Shown here piece after piece: positions 47,401-62,400 of a stretch of DNA of 64,000 bases (position 1 is its first letter; each line of letters begins with the position of its first letter). Location of the stretch: positions 9,015,001 to 9,079,000 of the forward strand of contig NC_077247.1 in the NCBI RefSeq assembly GCF_947179165.1, written 5' to 3'. The notes under the pieces were generated by a model. The model made no database searches and was not told the origin of the DNA. It saw nothing but the letters and a program-made list of their open reading frames with translations. The position numbers and the translations under genes were made by a program. This stretch comes from Solanum dulcamara. Taxonomy: Eukaryota > Streptophyta > Magnoliopsida > Solanales > Solanaceae.

Positions 47401-50400
47401 TGAAGGAAGTCTTTCAGGAAAAAAAGAAGGCAAAAGTTCGGATCTGAAATAGTAGTTATCCTTATTGCATTCCACCAACATTTCTACAATAGAAAAAAAC
47501 CTTGCCGCCTAAGCCAGCAACTTATGCTCACAACTCCTACTGATCATGTGATAGTTTTAGTGGCAAATATGCACTCATAAACATGGTTCAAACTTGTCTA
47601 GTAATGTGTTGACTGTGTAGCATGATTTTATGAGACACTTATTTTCCTTTTTCCTAGTGTAAGAATGAGAACAAAATATTTCCTTTTATTGTAATTGATT
47701 ATCTTTCTTAATCAGCTAGGATTCACTAGTATAAATACCCCTTCCCATGGGATGTAATGAATACTGAAATACAAAGAAGTCTTTTCTTCTTTCTCAATTC
47801 CACATGGTATCAGAGTCACTGCTACCTTTTGAGATGAGTTTCTCTTCCTCGCAGCATTAGGGTTCCTTTTTTCCAAAAAGAGGAAAGCTTTTTCCCTCCT
47901 TGAAGCTGTTCGTAACAAATAATACATTTCTGTCAGTGTTTTTGCTTGGCTTCGCCTTTCAATTCTGTGCCTACCCACCAAGTTTCAGATTTTCTGGATC
48001 ACAGATCTGTCCGGCAATTGTTCCCGTTTTCTTCTTCTCTAAGGAACTAATTTGAAGATAATTTCCTTTTAGAATGCTAGGAAATTCTATTTTCTGATTT
48101 AGAGTCCTATCAAAACCATGGGGGAACACAAAAGACAGCGGAGAATAATTCTCACAAATTAGTTGTGAAAATAGATGGGACTGGTATGTATCTTGTTTGG
48201 TCGAGGTCTTGTTTGTTCTTATATTAAATCTAGAAATTGCTTAATGGAGAGGAGAACAGGAGGGGGGCACTTCTTTTTCAAAGTTAAATGCTCCCAGACA
48301 CTATTCCCAAGACTGTTTTCTAAAGGTCCCTTATGGGCCTTGGAACTCACCTCTGGTGGTCTTCGACCACCGGAATCTCTCTCATCCTACATCTTTTTGA
48401 CAACCCTTTTCCAGATCATGGAAAATCGTATTTACTTCATATCAAGGGGTAAGTCTTATGAAATTTCAGAAACTGTCTCCCTCGGAGAGATTTGGTATGA
48501 GTGGGTGAAAATGCTAGACTTTACATAAGAAGAATGACTCTGAACAGTGGGGCCCTCTGGTGGCTATGAATGAAGGAAGCATCAGAAGTAAGGAGGAAGA
48601 CTTTCAAGACTTGGAAAGTCGGGGATGTCTCTATTAACATCTTTTGCTCATTCAAGTTCAACAAGTCTGGTAGATTCTTGTCCATTATTATGACGACCAG
48701 CCAGTCCAGAGCAGTCATCATTATTCCGGAAAACAAACCAAATGAGGTATAGCTGGGCCTAGTTAATCGCATTGAAAGCTTCATTAATAGGGGGCAGTTA
48801 ATGCAAGTGTCTGCTCCAATTGTCTAGTAGGCAGCTCCCCTGATTGTGATGAGATCCCAACAAGGAACAATGTGAGAAGATGGCTCAACAGGTCTGGAAA
48901 GGAGTCTTTAACTTCCACATTTTTTTATATGAATGGAATACAATTCCTATTTGAGTTCCACTCAAGTAAGGATGCAGAACACATTATCAGGGGAAGCTGG
49001 AAGAGATGGGGAAAAACTTAAGAGTTGCATTGGCGGTCTCCTACGGTTGGGTCGTACCCATCTCAACACAGATTCGAGTGGTTCTGGATTCACGTCCTTG
49101 ACCTTCCTTTGCACTAATGGTCGGCTGAGATTATGAAAGAAATAGGTGATAAATGTGGGGGATGGTTGGCAACTGGGGAAGAAACATCTCCGATACGCGC
49201 GACTTAAAGTGAAATGAAGAAGTATCTCCACTTTGAAGAAGAGTTTTGGAGACAAAAGGCAGGCATCAAGTGGTTTTCAGAGGGGAGTAAAAATATTAGG
49301 TTTTTCATAACTTATTAGATGGTAGAAGAAGGAGACTGCAAATCAAAAGAATACAAGCTACAGACGAAAACTGGCTAGAAGGAGAAGATCAACTGGCTGT
49401 TGGAGCCATTGCTGTCTGTCAAAAGCAATTTACAAAGTAAGAGGAACCACGTAACAACTCTCTACTTAGCCACATCCCAGAAATGATACCACAGGTAACC
49501 AGTTTCTGAATTTGAGGCCTACAGAAGTAGAAATGAAGGCGGCAATCTTTGAACTAGAAGGTGACAGTGTTGTCAAAGGCTCACTTAACCCCTAAAGTGA
49601 ACCTCAAAACGTGTTGAGCGTTTCGCCTCGCTTAATGTGCACTTTGGAGGCTTGATCAATGTTCTAAGACATAATTTTCCTTATCAATGAGTCTCTTAGT
49701 CTCTTATGAAGATACGACAATAAAAAATTGATATTTCACTTTATCGAAAAAAATTTGTTCATATATTTGTCATTCATACTTATAATTATTAGACTTGGAC
49801 TAAACATATATTTTCGTATTTTCTCCCTTTTGCACCTTTTTTCATGAAAGCCCACACTTTATTTTGCGCTTAAGGACCCAGCAGACCTTGGAGGTTTTTT
49901 GCACTTTTTGCTTTTAATAACGTGACAATGCTGGTGGCCAGATGGACTCACATGTATTTTCTATCAAGCTTATTGGAATATAGTAGGAGATGATGTTGTT
50001 GAGGTAACCAATTTCAGTTGATGTGCATACAATTAACTTAATTTTTTTTGAACAATATGGTATCATCTGATGCTAGCAAAAAAATGAAATAGCATGGATA
50101 TGCTATACAAGGCCCAACAAAGCCAGCAATTATTTTGATAAATTGTGAAAAAACTTGTAATGGTCGTCACAAACAAATTTGATTGGTGGGTTCAAAAAAG
50201 TAAAACCATGTCCAGATTGACCGGATGGAATTAGGGAAGAAGTAAAAGTATATGTTAAGATAGAAAAATGTGGTAAGAACTCAAATGAGCCATGAAGCAG
50301 ATGTGGTTAATCTCATTGATGAAGATGATGAAATGGGACCTCCTACCTCAAAAACTCAAGAATGTCTTCAAGTAGTTTCAGTGGATCAGAAGCAAACCGT

Positions 50401-53400
50401 GGTGTCAAGGCCAGCATGCGTGCACCTCGACTAGTTCCATGGATACCTGCCACCTCCCACTAGCAATAGGCACCAGGTAATTCTATCCACTCAGGCTAAA
50501 ACAGATAGAAAGAAATCACCTAGTGTTGTGTTTTGTCTCTACTGGGAATAGAACCTCAGAACTCATGGTGTCCAACTCACTTCATTGACCACTAGGTCGC
50601 ACCCTTGGGTGCCCCTTTCAATTGTGTCAATTACAAAACTTTTGTTGAAGTCATTTTAGTTTTAGGAAAATATGGCCATGGAATAAAACCTCTCCGTTAT
50701 CACGAAGTCAGAGTTACTCATCTAAAAAAACGAGTTGAAGAAGATAGACAAGATTGTTGAGGAACATAAAGTGGAAGAGAACAAGTTTGGATGTTCCATT
50801 ATGATGGATAAAAGGACAACACAAAATGGAAAAATGACTATCAATGTTTTTGTGAATTATCCAAGAGGTAGTGTATTTCTTGGATCCTACGATGCTAGCA
50901 ACTCTTCTACAAATCCCACCAAAATGTACAATTTGTTTGACAACTCTTGAGAAAATTGGAAAGGGAAATATTCTACAAGTTGGCATCGATAACGCAAGTA
51001 AGAATGTCAAGTTGTTATGAAAATTAACTTCACATAACTTTTACATGTAAAAGAAATGTTTCAACTGAATGGAAAAGAAAGTAGATTTGCAAAGGAACTT
51101 TTGGGGAAAGATGCTGTCAAACATCTTATTTCTACATCGTTTTGGAATAATGTTGTTCGAGCACTTAAAGTTGGTGGTCCTCTGATCAAAGTACTTCATT
51201 TGGTGGATAGGGAGAGAACCACCAATGCGAGATCTTTATGAAGTTATGGATGGAGCTCGACTCTTTGTTTTGTGAATGTGACAAGCATACTAGAAAATCT
51301 TATTCTTAAGAGTGATAATGAAGGTACTATTCCTTTTACGATTTCTCTTTTTTAAGGGACAAGTTCATTTTCATTCCCTCAATATAGCCAAGTGTGTAGC
51401 AAATTCTCGGTCCAATCAATTCCCTAAAATCGGATAACACAAGGCAAACTTGAATAGGTTGATTGATCTAGCTATTCATTCTGATGTATGAGGTCCCACT
51501 CACTCTGTTTCTTCGTCTGAAATCGATGATTTGTTACATTTACTAATTGTTGCACTAGGATAACTTGGGTGTATCCGTTAAAGGCCAAAAGTGAGGTTCC
51601 CTTACACTCAGCAATTTCATAAGATTTGTGCTCAATTTGAGGCTAAGATATAAATCTTGCAAACTGATAATGACACAGATACATGATAAAAGATTTGGTG
51701 CTACCATCAAACTTGTTGTCCCTACACTGTACGGTTGCTGAAAGTAAAAAATAGGCATTTATTACAAATGATGAAACTTCATATGTTTACCGTGAATAAA
51801 AACCTACTGGGGGAATGCCATCCTAGATATTGTCAATCTTATCGACAGAATACCACTTAAAACACTCAATTTTTTCAAAGACCTCTAGAGGTCTTAAAGG
51901 GTGAGAATAAATATATTGTCCCTCCAAAGGTGTTTGGGTGTGTTTGCTTTGTTCACACTACTATTCTAAGAAGCTTAATCGAAGAACCCTCAAATGTGTA
52001 AGATTGGGTATTCTCCTGCATAGAATGGGTACAAATGTGATCATCCTCTCTCCAGGAGAGATACTTTGACAGCATGGATGTTACCTTTCAAGAGTCTGAG
52101 CCCAATTTCGGTATTACACTTCTTCAGGGGAAGGAAAGAGTGATAAGGAGGAAGAGATGGTTCTCCTTAATCTCAATATTGAAACCACTACCATATGGGA
52201 AAGTGAAGCTAGAAAAAGAATTCTAGGCAAGACTGTTGGCTGTTTGGATAAACCTGATTGATAACTTACACAGACAAGTTCTCAAGCCTCCTCCCTTACT
52301 TTTCCAACAAGTTAGTGATAAAGAGTTGAAAACCAGGGATGAGAAAGGAAACAACACTTAAGTCACCAATGCATAATACTATTACATGTGATAATAAGGG
52401 TTCACCCAATAAATAACTAGTACATTATAGTTGGAATAGGAAGTCGGTGTTCTAAAATGAAAAGAATAAAGCCAAGCAAGGAAGTGGATTGCTTTAGCAG
52501 TTTGGTATACAAGGAAATGGGTTGAAGTAAATGACTCCATTGCCTTTTAGTTTATACTAATTTGCTTCTAGAAGTCCCTAGAGTTGAAACAAAAAGGACT
52601 CTGAACAGAAATTCACTGACCTTACACTCCCAACAAAAACATGCGATAACCTGACCAAGGATAAGTAGAATGCACGTACCTGAAGAAGAGAGAGAACTCC
52701 AGACTCTGTCCAGGTACTTCAATACATCAAAGGAAGCTTCATCAATTGATTTTATGCCTATAGTAGCTGGCCAATGAACAAGTGTGTCTTCACCACTATT
52801 TCTTCCAATAATCTATAGTAACATTTTGCTACATGCTTTAATGACTCAGTAATGTAGTATCATTTTATATAAATACAAAAAAATAACCACTATACCTGGA
52901 GGTGCCTCAAAACTGTAGGACATGCTGGAGGACTTCTCAAATTGAGAGCCCCCCAAGAGTATTCTGGTGGGACAATGCTCTGCCGAGAAAGAATGGGGGC
53001 ACAACTCCAAGCAAGTGGCCAATCCTTCAATATAATAGCTTCAGAGTATGAACACAATACTCGCTTCCCACTTCTCCTGCCACCTGCATTTGGGAAGCCC
53101 TTCTCAGCAGGAACACATGCTATCTTCCCAAAATTACTGCAAAAGTGGTTACTGTAAAGGACAGCAAAGTTTGATATTATTGTTTTAACAAGGCTTTCTG
53201 CCAACAACCAGATTTCAAATGATACTTCATCCTGTGAGCTGAATAAATCTTTCTCAAGATCATCAGTAAGTCCTGAAGGTGGCATGAAGTCTCTTCCAAG
53301 TGACTCAACTCTCTTGGCACATTCAAGGATAACATCAGATTCAGCTGAAGTGTGAAGGCCCACCTTCTTCAAAATGCGTAGCCATCCTTCGGAAATAAAC

Positions 53401-56400
53401 CTTTCTCCAGGAAATTTAATTCGCATGCCTGAGAACACTGATGTTAATAAAGCATCAGTGGGATCAAACAGATCGTTTGGTTTAAAGAGTTCTGCAGACA
53501 TTTCATCAGCGCTTCTAACAAATTTAGTCTCCTTAAGTACTTCAACAATTGATGAGTCTTCTTGTAGGTCCAGCCAATTCGAGTATAGGTAGATTAAAAT
53601 ATCTTCCTGTACAGACTGAGGCTTCTCATCAAATCCAGGCAATCCAAATTTGACAAAAATTTGTTGATCATGCAACTCCGGGACCCCAAGGGCTCGAAAA
53701 AGAGGTTTCTCATTAGAATCAGTAGAGACAGATAGACAGCGTTCATCAAATGGCTTAAGAAACGTATTGGAAGGAATGATACAAAGGTCATGTCTCTGCA
53801 ATCTTGTATATGTTCCCACAACTGTCTGGTATATAGGCAAATCACGCAGCACTTCAAGCTCCTCTCTTCCATAGCCAGAGCTATTTGCAGAAAAATCAAA
53901 AGCAAACAGGGTAAAAAGCTCATCACGCTCTGAATCTGGAAAGGAAGTGAGTTCCGGAAAGTAGCCAGCAGTTTTAGCTGCGACAAGCTTCGATGCTATA
54001 ACTTGACCTAACGATTTCCCCTCGCTGGGTAAACATTTGCAACGACCAGCACAATCCAAGAAAGAGGTATCAAACATGGGTATATTGCACTGGTTCAGCA
54101 ACGACCTCAACCAAGGGTACTTTCTCTCTGCAAATTTAAATGAAAAGCTGTAGGATTGAATCTCTTCAGATTCCAAAGGTAATCCAGACAGATCAGCTTC
54201 TCTACTTGCCCTGTCGTCAAGATCAATAGAGTCTAAATTAGTTACAACAGGTGGAATAAAAACAAGTTTTCTCTCCTTTACACGGCATAGGACTGGACGA
54301 CCAAGAAAAGCTGGAATAAGTGGCCAATCAGCGAAAAGTTCCAGGTCATCTGAACAGTCATCAACCATCTTCCAGAAAAGTCTAATCCAATTAGGAGAAG
54401 GACCACATTCACTTGCAGAAGTAGCATTGTTCTCCCATGAGAACCAGGGTGCCATATTTGAGTCGATCACATGATTCACCCAGTTTTCATGGAAAAGAAA
54501 CCTCATATGATTAGCCAGCAAAATAAGGGAGAAACCCTGCAGCTTTAATAATGATTGAATTGTGCTGTTAGAGAAAATGTTCAATAATATTGATCTCTCC
54601 AGTACTTTAGGATGAAGAAATTTAGCAGCTAAAGAAATCATTAGTGATTGTTGATCCTTGTTTCCAACCCAAAGTTCGGTAGCTCCCAACCTAGTAAGAT
54701 GATTTGTTCCTGTTGGACAGGGTAACCCTCTGAGTTCACTAGCTACAGCTAGTAGCTTTTGATCATTTCTATCTCTAATACTATCCCCGATGGTTGCCGA
54801 AACAACATTCCTTTGGGATAAAGGACTTCCTCCACGACCAATATCTTCAACAACAACTCGGCCTAGATCAAATAAGGCTTTCCCTAAACTTGTCATCATC
54901 TCAAGGGCATCTCCTCCAGAACTGCTTGAAGGTTGCAGAGTGCTGTGAATTCTATGAGAACTGGAGCTTGATTCAGAGAAAGAATTAGTGTGACCTTCAC
55001 TACATTCTTTAACAGAATCTAAGTTGCTAATATCTCTGAATGAATCAGGCCTACTTGGTTCACCGGTCTCTTGGAGCTGGATATCTGATAAGCAATACTC
55101 AAGTACATCTATGTAAGTCTCAACTGATCGGAGAACAATAGATGTTGAAGAAGCCCGAAGAAGGTCCCGGACCATCTTAGGTTTGATTTCCCTGACTGTA
55201 ACCCCTAAGGCTTGTATTTCACTCACCAACTCCCACGGTACTGAGAAAACTGGATAATGTTCTTTCACAAAGGCACAAACTATAGCTGGAAGCAAGCCAC
55301 CCTCCACTCCAATGCCAGGCTGAGATAGAAACATACCCTCCTCGGCCTTCACTAGGTTTCCTGAGTACAACTGCCAAACAGGAAGATCCATAAGACGAGC
55401 ATAGAATGGCTGAATAACTTGCTGAGTTATACATCGCCAATCTACTTTAGAAACCTTCATTGACATGAAATCGTTTCCATCTTGCTCTTGTTCAATCAGC
55501 AAATTTCTAGTCGACCTGGGCCAAAATGAATAGATCTGATCATCATAAGCATTCAGAGTCAAACTGACAGCTCGGGCCACACTAGGCTCCAGAAGAGAAG
55601 TCGATGGTTCCCTCCTCAACTTTTGCATTTCCAATATCAGCTTCACATAAGAATCACGAACACAACACATAAGTTCTCGATTCCAAGCTTCAATCAATTG
55701 ATTTCCAGCATCAAACCGTGGCCCTGCCAAAGACTCCATTTCTTGATCCTTGAAAAGAAAACGACCCTGATTATGACATACTAGGAAATATCCAAGTATA
55801 GTGACTGGTATGTTCATAGTACTTGACAGTGGAAGTGGGGACAGGATAAATCTTGATGAACAAGTATTGCTAGGCTGTCCATTTTGCGATATCAGTGCTG
55901 CAACACCACCAACAGGTGTAAGATTGTATGCCATGTACCGCCTGCAAAGCCCACTAGTAAGTTGCCGCTCCAAAAATGGCAGATTGATTTGAGAACATAC
56001 AAACCAGGGAATTGTGTATTGTTCAATGGTGGATTCTAGCATGAATTACAACCCTCAAAAAGTGCATTCTATTTGCTTTCCAATAGGCATTCAAATTCCC
56101 AAGGATAATCTAATAATCCTCAATTGTCCTACACAATAGTCCATTTATTTGTTCTTGCAGACCTACTAGAATGATACCAATAGCTATATTTTAACAAAAA
56201 GGGGTAAGATTGGATCTGTCAGTGACTTGACTACTAGAACAGGTATGATATTCATACTAGAACAAGTATGATATTCATCAAGGAGTTAAGTGTCTGTCTA
56301 CTTCTATATATCAGACTAAGAGAGCCAAGCCTACCAAATATGAAATAGGAGTTTTATTTTCTCAAATATAAAATAAAAAGAAACTACTGCAATTGAATCA

Positions 56401-59400
56401 CACAGTTAAAAACATATTCCATTCTAGCTTACCATCAATGGGAGACTATAAATGAAATATTATGAGTCAGGCTGCTCAAAATGTTCAGGGACATATGAAC
56501 CACCTATCAGATTTTCAGTCAAAGCTAACCACCAAATATCTACAGTAGTTTTGAAGGTTCCATGACCAAAAAGTGTTGCCTATTCCCCTTCATGTAAAGT
56601 TTTTTTCTAGACGATTATCCTTGAACCAGAAAATCTTTCAAAGAACTGCTTTCACAGAAGTTTCCTGAAAATATTTTGGCTGCCTTTCTCCCTGCTTAAA
56701 TGTCCAAACTTTCCTCATTGCCAATCCCAAACAATGTCTACTTCCCTTCAAAACCCTACCATATTGGATTTATCAATACACTTCTGATTCTAACTTTTAC
56801 CTTTTTCCGTTAGCAAAACAAAACACTAATAGTTTTTGTGACCACCAGGGGTGCCCAAGTCAAAAGAGGACCACATCTTGGATGTAGGGAAAATGAATTT
56901 GCTCATTGCACATAGTTCAATGCATCTAGTAATCTACCTGTCAAGTGCCATGTTCCTTGTTTGTCCTGAACCCAGACTAAGCACAACAAGCCAACGGTCA
57001 ACTATTTTAGTCCCTTGTTTCCAAGAATTCACATCTATGACTTGTAGCTTGATTGCTGAATTTGAGCTACTGAATAGACTTGATAGCTGGAACTTTTTCC
57101 ACTTCTTCTCCGAGAAAGGGTTTCTACTAACTGAATACAATGGATCAAGGTCAACAGAATATTCCAAGGATGGTTGAGGGCTTCCTTGCTCCCAAATTGA
57201 CAATGAAATCTGAAAATGTTGTTTCACCAACAGAGCAATGTTATGGAGATGAGATCAACAAAGGATATGCACACAGCCAATTGACGATGAAATCTAAAAA
57301 AAAATTGTTTCACAATTCATCTACTGAACAATGTTATAGAGATGAGACCAACAAATAATATGCACAGAGTAATTTGAAATATAAAGAAAAAGCTTGAATC
57401 AAATATATCATATATTTATGTTAAGATCTTGCTCAAAACCTAACCAAGAAGAGGACAAATCTCCAGTACAGTTCTTTAACCTAAACCTCAGGTATAACAA
57501 ATATAAAGAACCTTGAGCATTCAAGAACTCAACAGCTCTCAAAACTACTCTAGCCAGTATGGCTGTCTTTCTTGTGCGCTTCTTCTTTTCTCAGTATGTT
57601 TATGTGTGTCCCAAAATATTTTCAATGAGAAATACAATGTTGATAGGACTAATAATACACAAATGGTCAAGATAGAAAATGAAACAATATGTGAGAATCG
57701 AAATAAGGCAACTGGAGATCAGTTTGGCAAGATAAGCAATAAAACAACATACATAAAAAAAATTATTATTATTTTCAACATAAATAATTAAAATTTGAGG
57801 TTTAGGAGAAATTTTCAGTATTGGGAAAATCAACCAATTTAACTTGCTAGAGAAGCTTTATAAGCACATCACACTAGATAATATACTGGACGTGGAGATC
57901 AAGGGAGGACAGATAGCATGTTCACGGACAAATCTTACTACTATTGATTGCTAAAAGACTGGTCTTCCCGTATCAAACGATTTGGATCCCCTGGGCATCA
58001 GAAAGGTGTGCTTCTTCAAAAGGTTGGCTGCTAGAAGTGTGATATTAACTGCTAAAAATCTGAGAAAGGGAGGAATCACATATGTGTGTTTCATGTATTA
58101 AAGCTTGGGGGAGATGTACATCACCTCTTGTTGCATCGAAAGATAGTTATGCAGTTGTGGTGGATGGTATAAAACTGGTTTGGAGTGCAGTGGATGATTT
58201 CCTGCGTATATAGATGCTTGGGCGTCTTTCCCAGAGAATCATATCTTTGTAAATTTTCTACTTCTTGGTATACAAAAATATGGGGTTCCCCCATCATTGA
58301 TAAATTATTTACCTTACTAAAAATTGTCTATACATATGATAATTTGTCTAGCATGCAACTAGGGGGTAGACTAATTTTGATAAATGCAGTATTAGATTCC
58401 TTACCTACTTATGTGATGTCTACGTTTCCTATTCCAGCTGGGATGGTGGATAAACTTGACAAGCTCAGAGGGACTTTCTATGGAACGGAGACAAGGAGGG
58501 TAAGGGTTTTCATTTGGTGAAAGGGGATGATGTTCAACTTGATAAGAAATCAGGGGGTCTAGGTATCGGAAACCTCAAATTAGACAATAGGTGTCTACGG
58601 ATGAAGGGATTATGGAGATATGCTATGAAGAGCAAGCATTGTGGAAGGAGGTGATCATGAACAAATATGGACAGACAAATCAATGATGCACTGATGAAGT
58701 GGTCAACACTTGCAGTGTTTCAGTTTGGAGGACTATCAGGAATTTATGAGGTAGTCTTAACAACATGTTGTCTATAAGGTGGGTGATGGTACAAAGACTA
58801 TGTTCCTTAAGGAATCCTGGAATGGGCAAGTGTCTTTGATGACTATGTTCCCCATTTGTTTTCCACATGCAGCAACCCTGAAGCCACGGTGGCAGACTCT
58901 TGGACTCCTCAAGGGTGGACTATTTGCTTCAGACGGATTCTAAATGACTGGGAAATTGATAGGGTGGTTGGTCTTTTGAAAGAAGTTGATAAGTTCAGTG
59001 GCACCTCCCCAGCCCCAGATGCAATCAAGTGGTGATGGGAGGTTTTATGTTAACAGAGTGTATAAATTGGAAGTTTTGGGGCAACCAGGAGGCAGATCAA
59101 GTCCATGGACAAAGGTGTGGAAATTTCTGGTTCCATCCAAAATCAAGTGGTTCACTTGGTTAGTGACTGCCTCACTCATGAAGCTCTACAGAAGAGGGGC
59201 ATTCAAATATCATCATGATGTTTCCTTTGTAATGAGGTTGCGGAGACAAACAGTCATTTGTTTCTGCATTGTAAAGCGACAGCCCATCTGTGGTCACTCT
59301 TCTTCAGCCTCATAGGTAACAACTAGACTATGCCAGAACACACAGCAGAGCTTCTAAGCTGCTGGATCAGGAGATGGGGTAGCATGTCCCAGAAGAGATG

Positions 59401-62400
59401 GTGGAGAGCAGTTCCTTCATGTATTTGGTGGACAGTGTGGAAGGAAAGATATGGGAGGTGTTTTGAGAATACTTTGCAAAAAATTAAGCGGAACTGTATA
59501 GTAATTTTTCATTTTTGGTGTAAAGAAAGAAATGTAGCAGATGCAGATCAATTTGGTAGATCTTATACGCTCTCTGTAATTAGCTCTTGGTTCATAGCTC
59601 TCTGTTTATAACTTTTTGGATGTTGGACTCCAGCATACCCTTAATGCTGAGGAATACAACTTACCAGTTCAAAAAAAAAATTGTCTGGCATGCAAACAGA
59701 ATCACCATCTAGACCTTATGCAGGTAACCTCAAAAATATTTGACTTTAGGATTGCCATGACAATTAAAATAGAACATAGGAAAAAATAAATTTGAAAGTT
59801 CTCAAAAATGTGAGAAAGAACGATAGTCAATCACCTGATGCTTATGTAAGGAATCTGGAGAAGATGTCAAGGCTCCTCAAATTGCAATGTTCATTCCAGT
59901 AGTTTTCTACATCTTAAATTGGCTCACGCTATGGGCTACCATGAAAATCATGTTTTATCTGTAAACTTAACAAACCCAAGAAGACATTTCTGGACTTTTT
60001 GAAGGAATAGGACACTCTTTTTCCCAGATTCAAGGGCAGTTCTATGCTTCCTGAATACCAAATGGAGTACACATGTCATTCTTATGTGTAGTTGATTAAT
60101 TAAATTTCTCCTTGAATTGTGTACCGACATTACTAGTTCCTGTGCTCCGTGTATATGATTTAATAAGAAAAATAGAATTAAATTCCTAAAAGATAAGAAC
60201 ACTTTGGTCCTAGGATCTCAAATGACCGATAGATCTTTATTGGAGAGATCTGCACGGACATGTGGGTAGATATAGTGACTATTTACATAGAGTATACGAG
60301 GGATATGCTTATGATACTAGGAACCACGAAGAGAACTATTTTAGATTCAAGTGGGGTGATGCCAGGCGGCTGGGCTTCTACATGACGGAAGAGAAGCCAT
60401 AGGGCATTAGGATGATGCACTTCTAGCACTTATGTGGACTATATGGAAAGGGAAAAATAGGAGAGCTGTTGATGGACTGGAGAAGGATTTTGCAGGATTG
60501 AGGAATGCCTTTTATTTCTCTTTGGTGAACCCACGAGGTTCCCATTTGCACAAACGATTGGGTGCCGTTCGTAGAAAACCACATCTTTTTGCAAGACATT
60601 TCTATTTTTGGAACATTATAGGGGTATGTTATTGCACTTCTTTTAATAAAATCTTATTACTATTTTGATAATGGTAACATTTTATTCACAGCATAAAGGT
60701 TGTGCTGGAAGCTGAAGCAATTACAACCTGAAGCCCTTGTATGCTTTACAAGGCTTCCAAAAATTCTAATTTCTAGGACAGATTCAACATGCTCTACAAA
60801 GTGTGGTTGCTCAATCTAGTATTGACTAATCATCATCGTCCATGTCCAACATTAGGCCCAGAAGATTGATGTCCTGCTCCGGACCCTGCACCTACTGCGA
60901 ATTTGTCTCCTCCTAATCAACTGATTGCACTTCGAAAGGGTATTCAGTCCACTCGTAATACTAACCCCATTATACTATTTTAAGTTATCATTTGTTATCA
61001 CCCAATTATGCCCTTGTATCATCTTTTTCCAAGCGAAACACTTTCTCATCCAAGATAATGACAGTCTATGATTGACGAGATGTTTGTTTTCCATGTGAGT
61101 GGTACTTGGAAGCTTCAGGTACTGCTGGTTGTCATTGGGTTTATGCAGTCAAAGTTGGTCCAGAAAACCAAGTCAATTGCCTTAAAGCTCATCTTGTTGC
61201 TAAGGGGCATACTCAAATACTTGGGCTTGATTACACTGATCCTCTCTCTCGCGGCTAATCTAGCATATGTCCGTCTTTTCTATCCATGATGGTTGTCCAT
61301 TATTGGTCTCTTTATCCGCTGGACATTAAGAAGGTTTTTCTCTGTGGTGACCTTGAGAAGGAAGTTTATACGAAACAACCACCTAGTTTTGTTGCTCAAG
61401 GAGAGTCTAGTCTGGTGTGTCAATTGACAGTCGCCGGAAATTGAGGCAGGATGATATCTTAAAAGTTTTTCACCAATGCTCTGATACCATGTGAGAAATA
61501 TAAGAGAAATATTATTGAATTGCGTATCTACATTATTACACAGACCCTATTTATAGACACTATAATACAATCCTTTACCAAGTAGGATACTACATACAAT
61601 TCTTATTCCTATTTTTATTCTATGTAGGATTGTATATACATATTCCTATTTTAACACATAATATGTTACCTATGTTGCATTTATCAACTAGCTATATCAT
61701 AGGAGTACCTTGATGAACATGACACCTCTTTATTTGGTGGGAGGATGCCATTTTGACAAATAAATTGAATCCACACACAAAATGATCTATAGTTGGATAC
61801 CACATCCAAAAAAAATCAACATTTCAGTAACGTTCTAATATAGCAGGTAAAAGAGTGGAATTAAAAGAAGGTGCCACCACTTAAAATTAAAGGTACAACA
61901 CATCCAACTTGAAAATGGAGAAGCATTACCTGCAAAACTGACTTCAAAAACAAGATCGTCGCAGAAGCATTATTTAAGAATTTATCAAGCATCATTGAAA
62001 TCTTCTTCAGGCCAAACTCCAATCCATCTTTCATGCATTCTGGGGAAAAAGGCATGCGTATGACAGTAGAATTGGACAATGACCATGGCACATTTTGATC
62101 AATCAACAAGGGACTGAACTGATCACGGAACCGCTCTGTCAAATTAGTCCCTGAACAAAGCCAATAATCTCACTCATCAATGCCTAACAGTGTTGGATGT
62201 AATACTTGAAACCCTCAAAGTCCCATAAAGAACATGTTAAACAGAAATGATCATGGTTGATCGAGCAGAACCAGAAGTTCTGGACAGTAGCACGAATATT
62301 TAGCTAGGAACACATTAGCAGTTGTACGGCCCCATTTGGACAACATTCAAATGAAGTTGAAACAAGGAGTATTTGAAGTTGAAGTTGGAAAAAAAGTATT

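Noticed and set aside
48175..48528. 117-residue possible gene
   Set aside because: It lies in a LINE remnant inside a sacsin intron, shows no convincing domain, and is followed by broken LINE frames.
55942..56042. N-terminal 34 residues of the 1,050-residue open frame
   Set aside because: The acceptor at 55,941 joins exon c in phase and matches the family; the upstream part is intron read-through.
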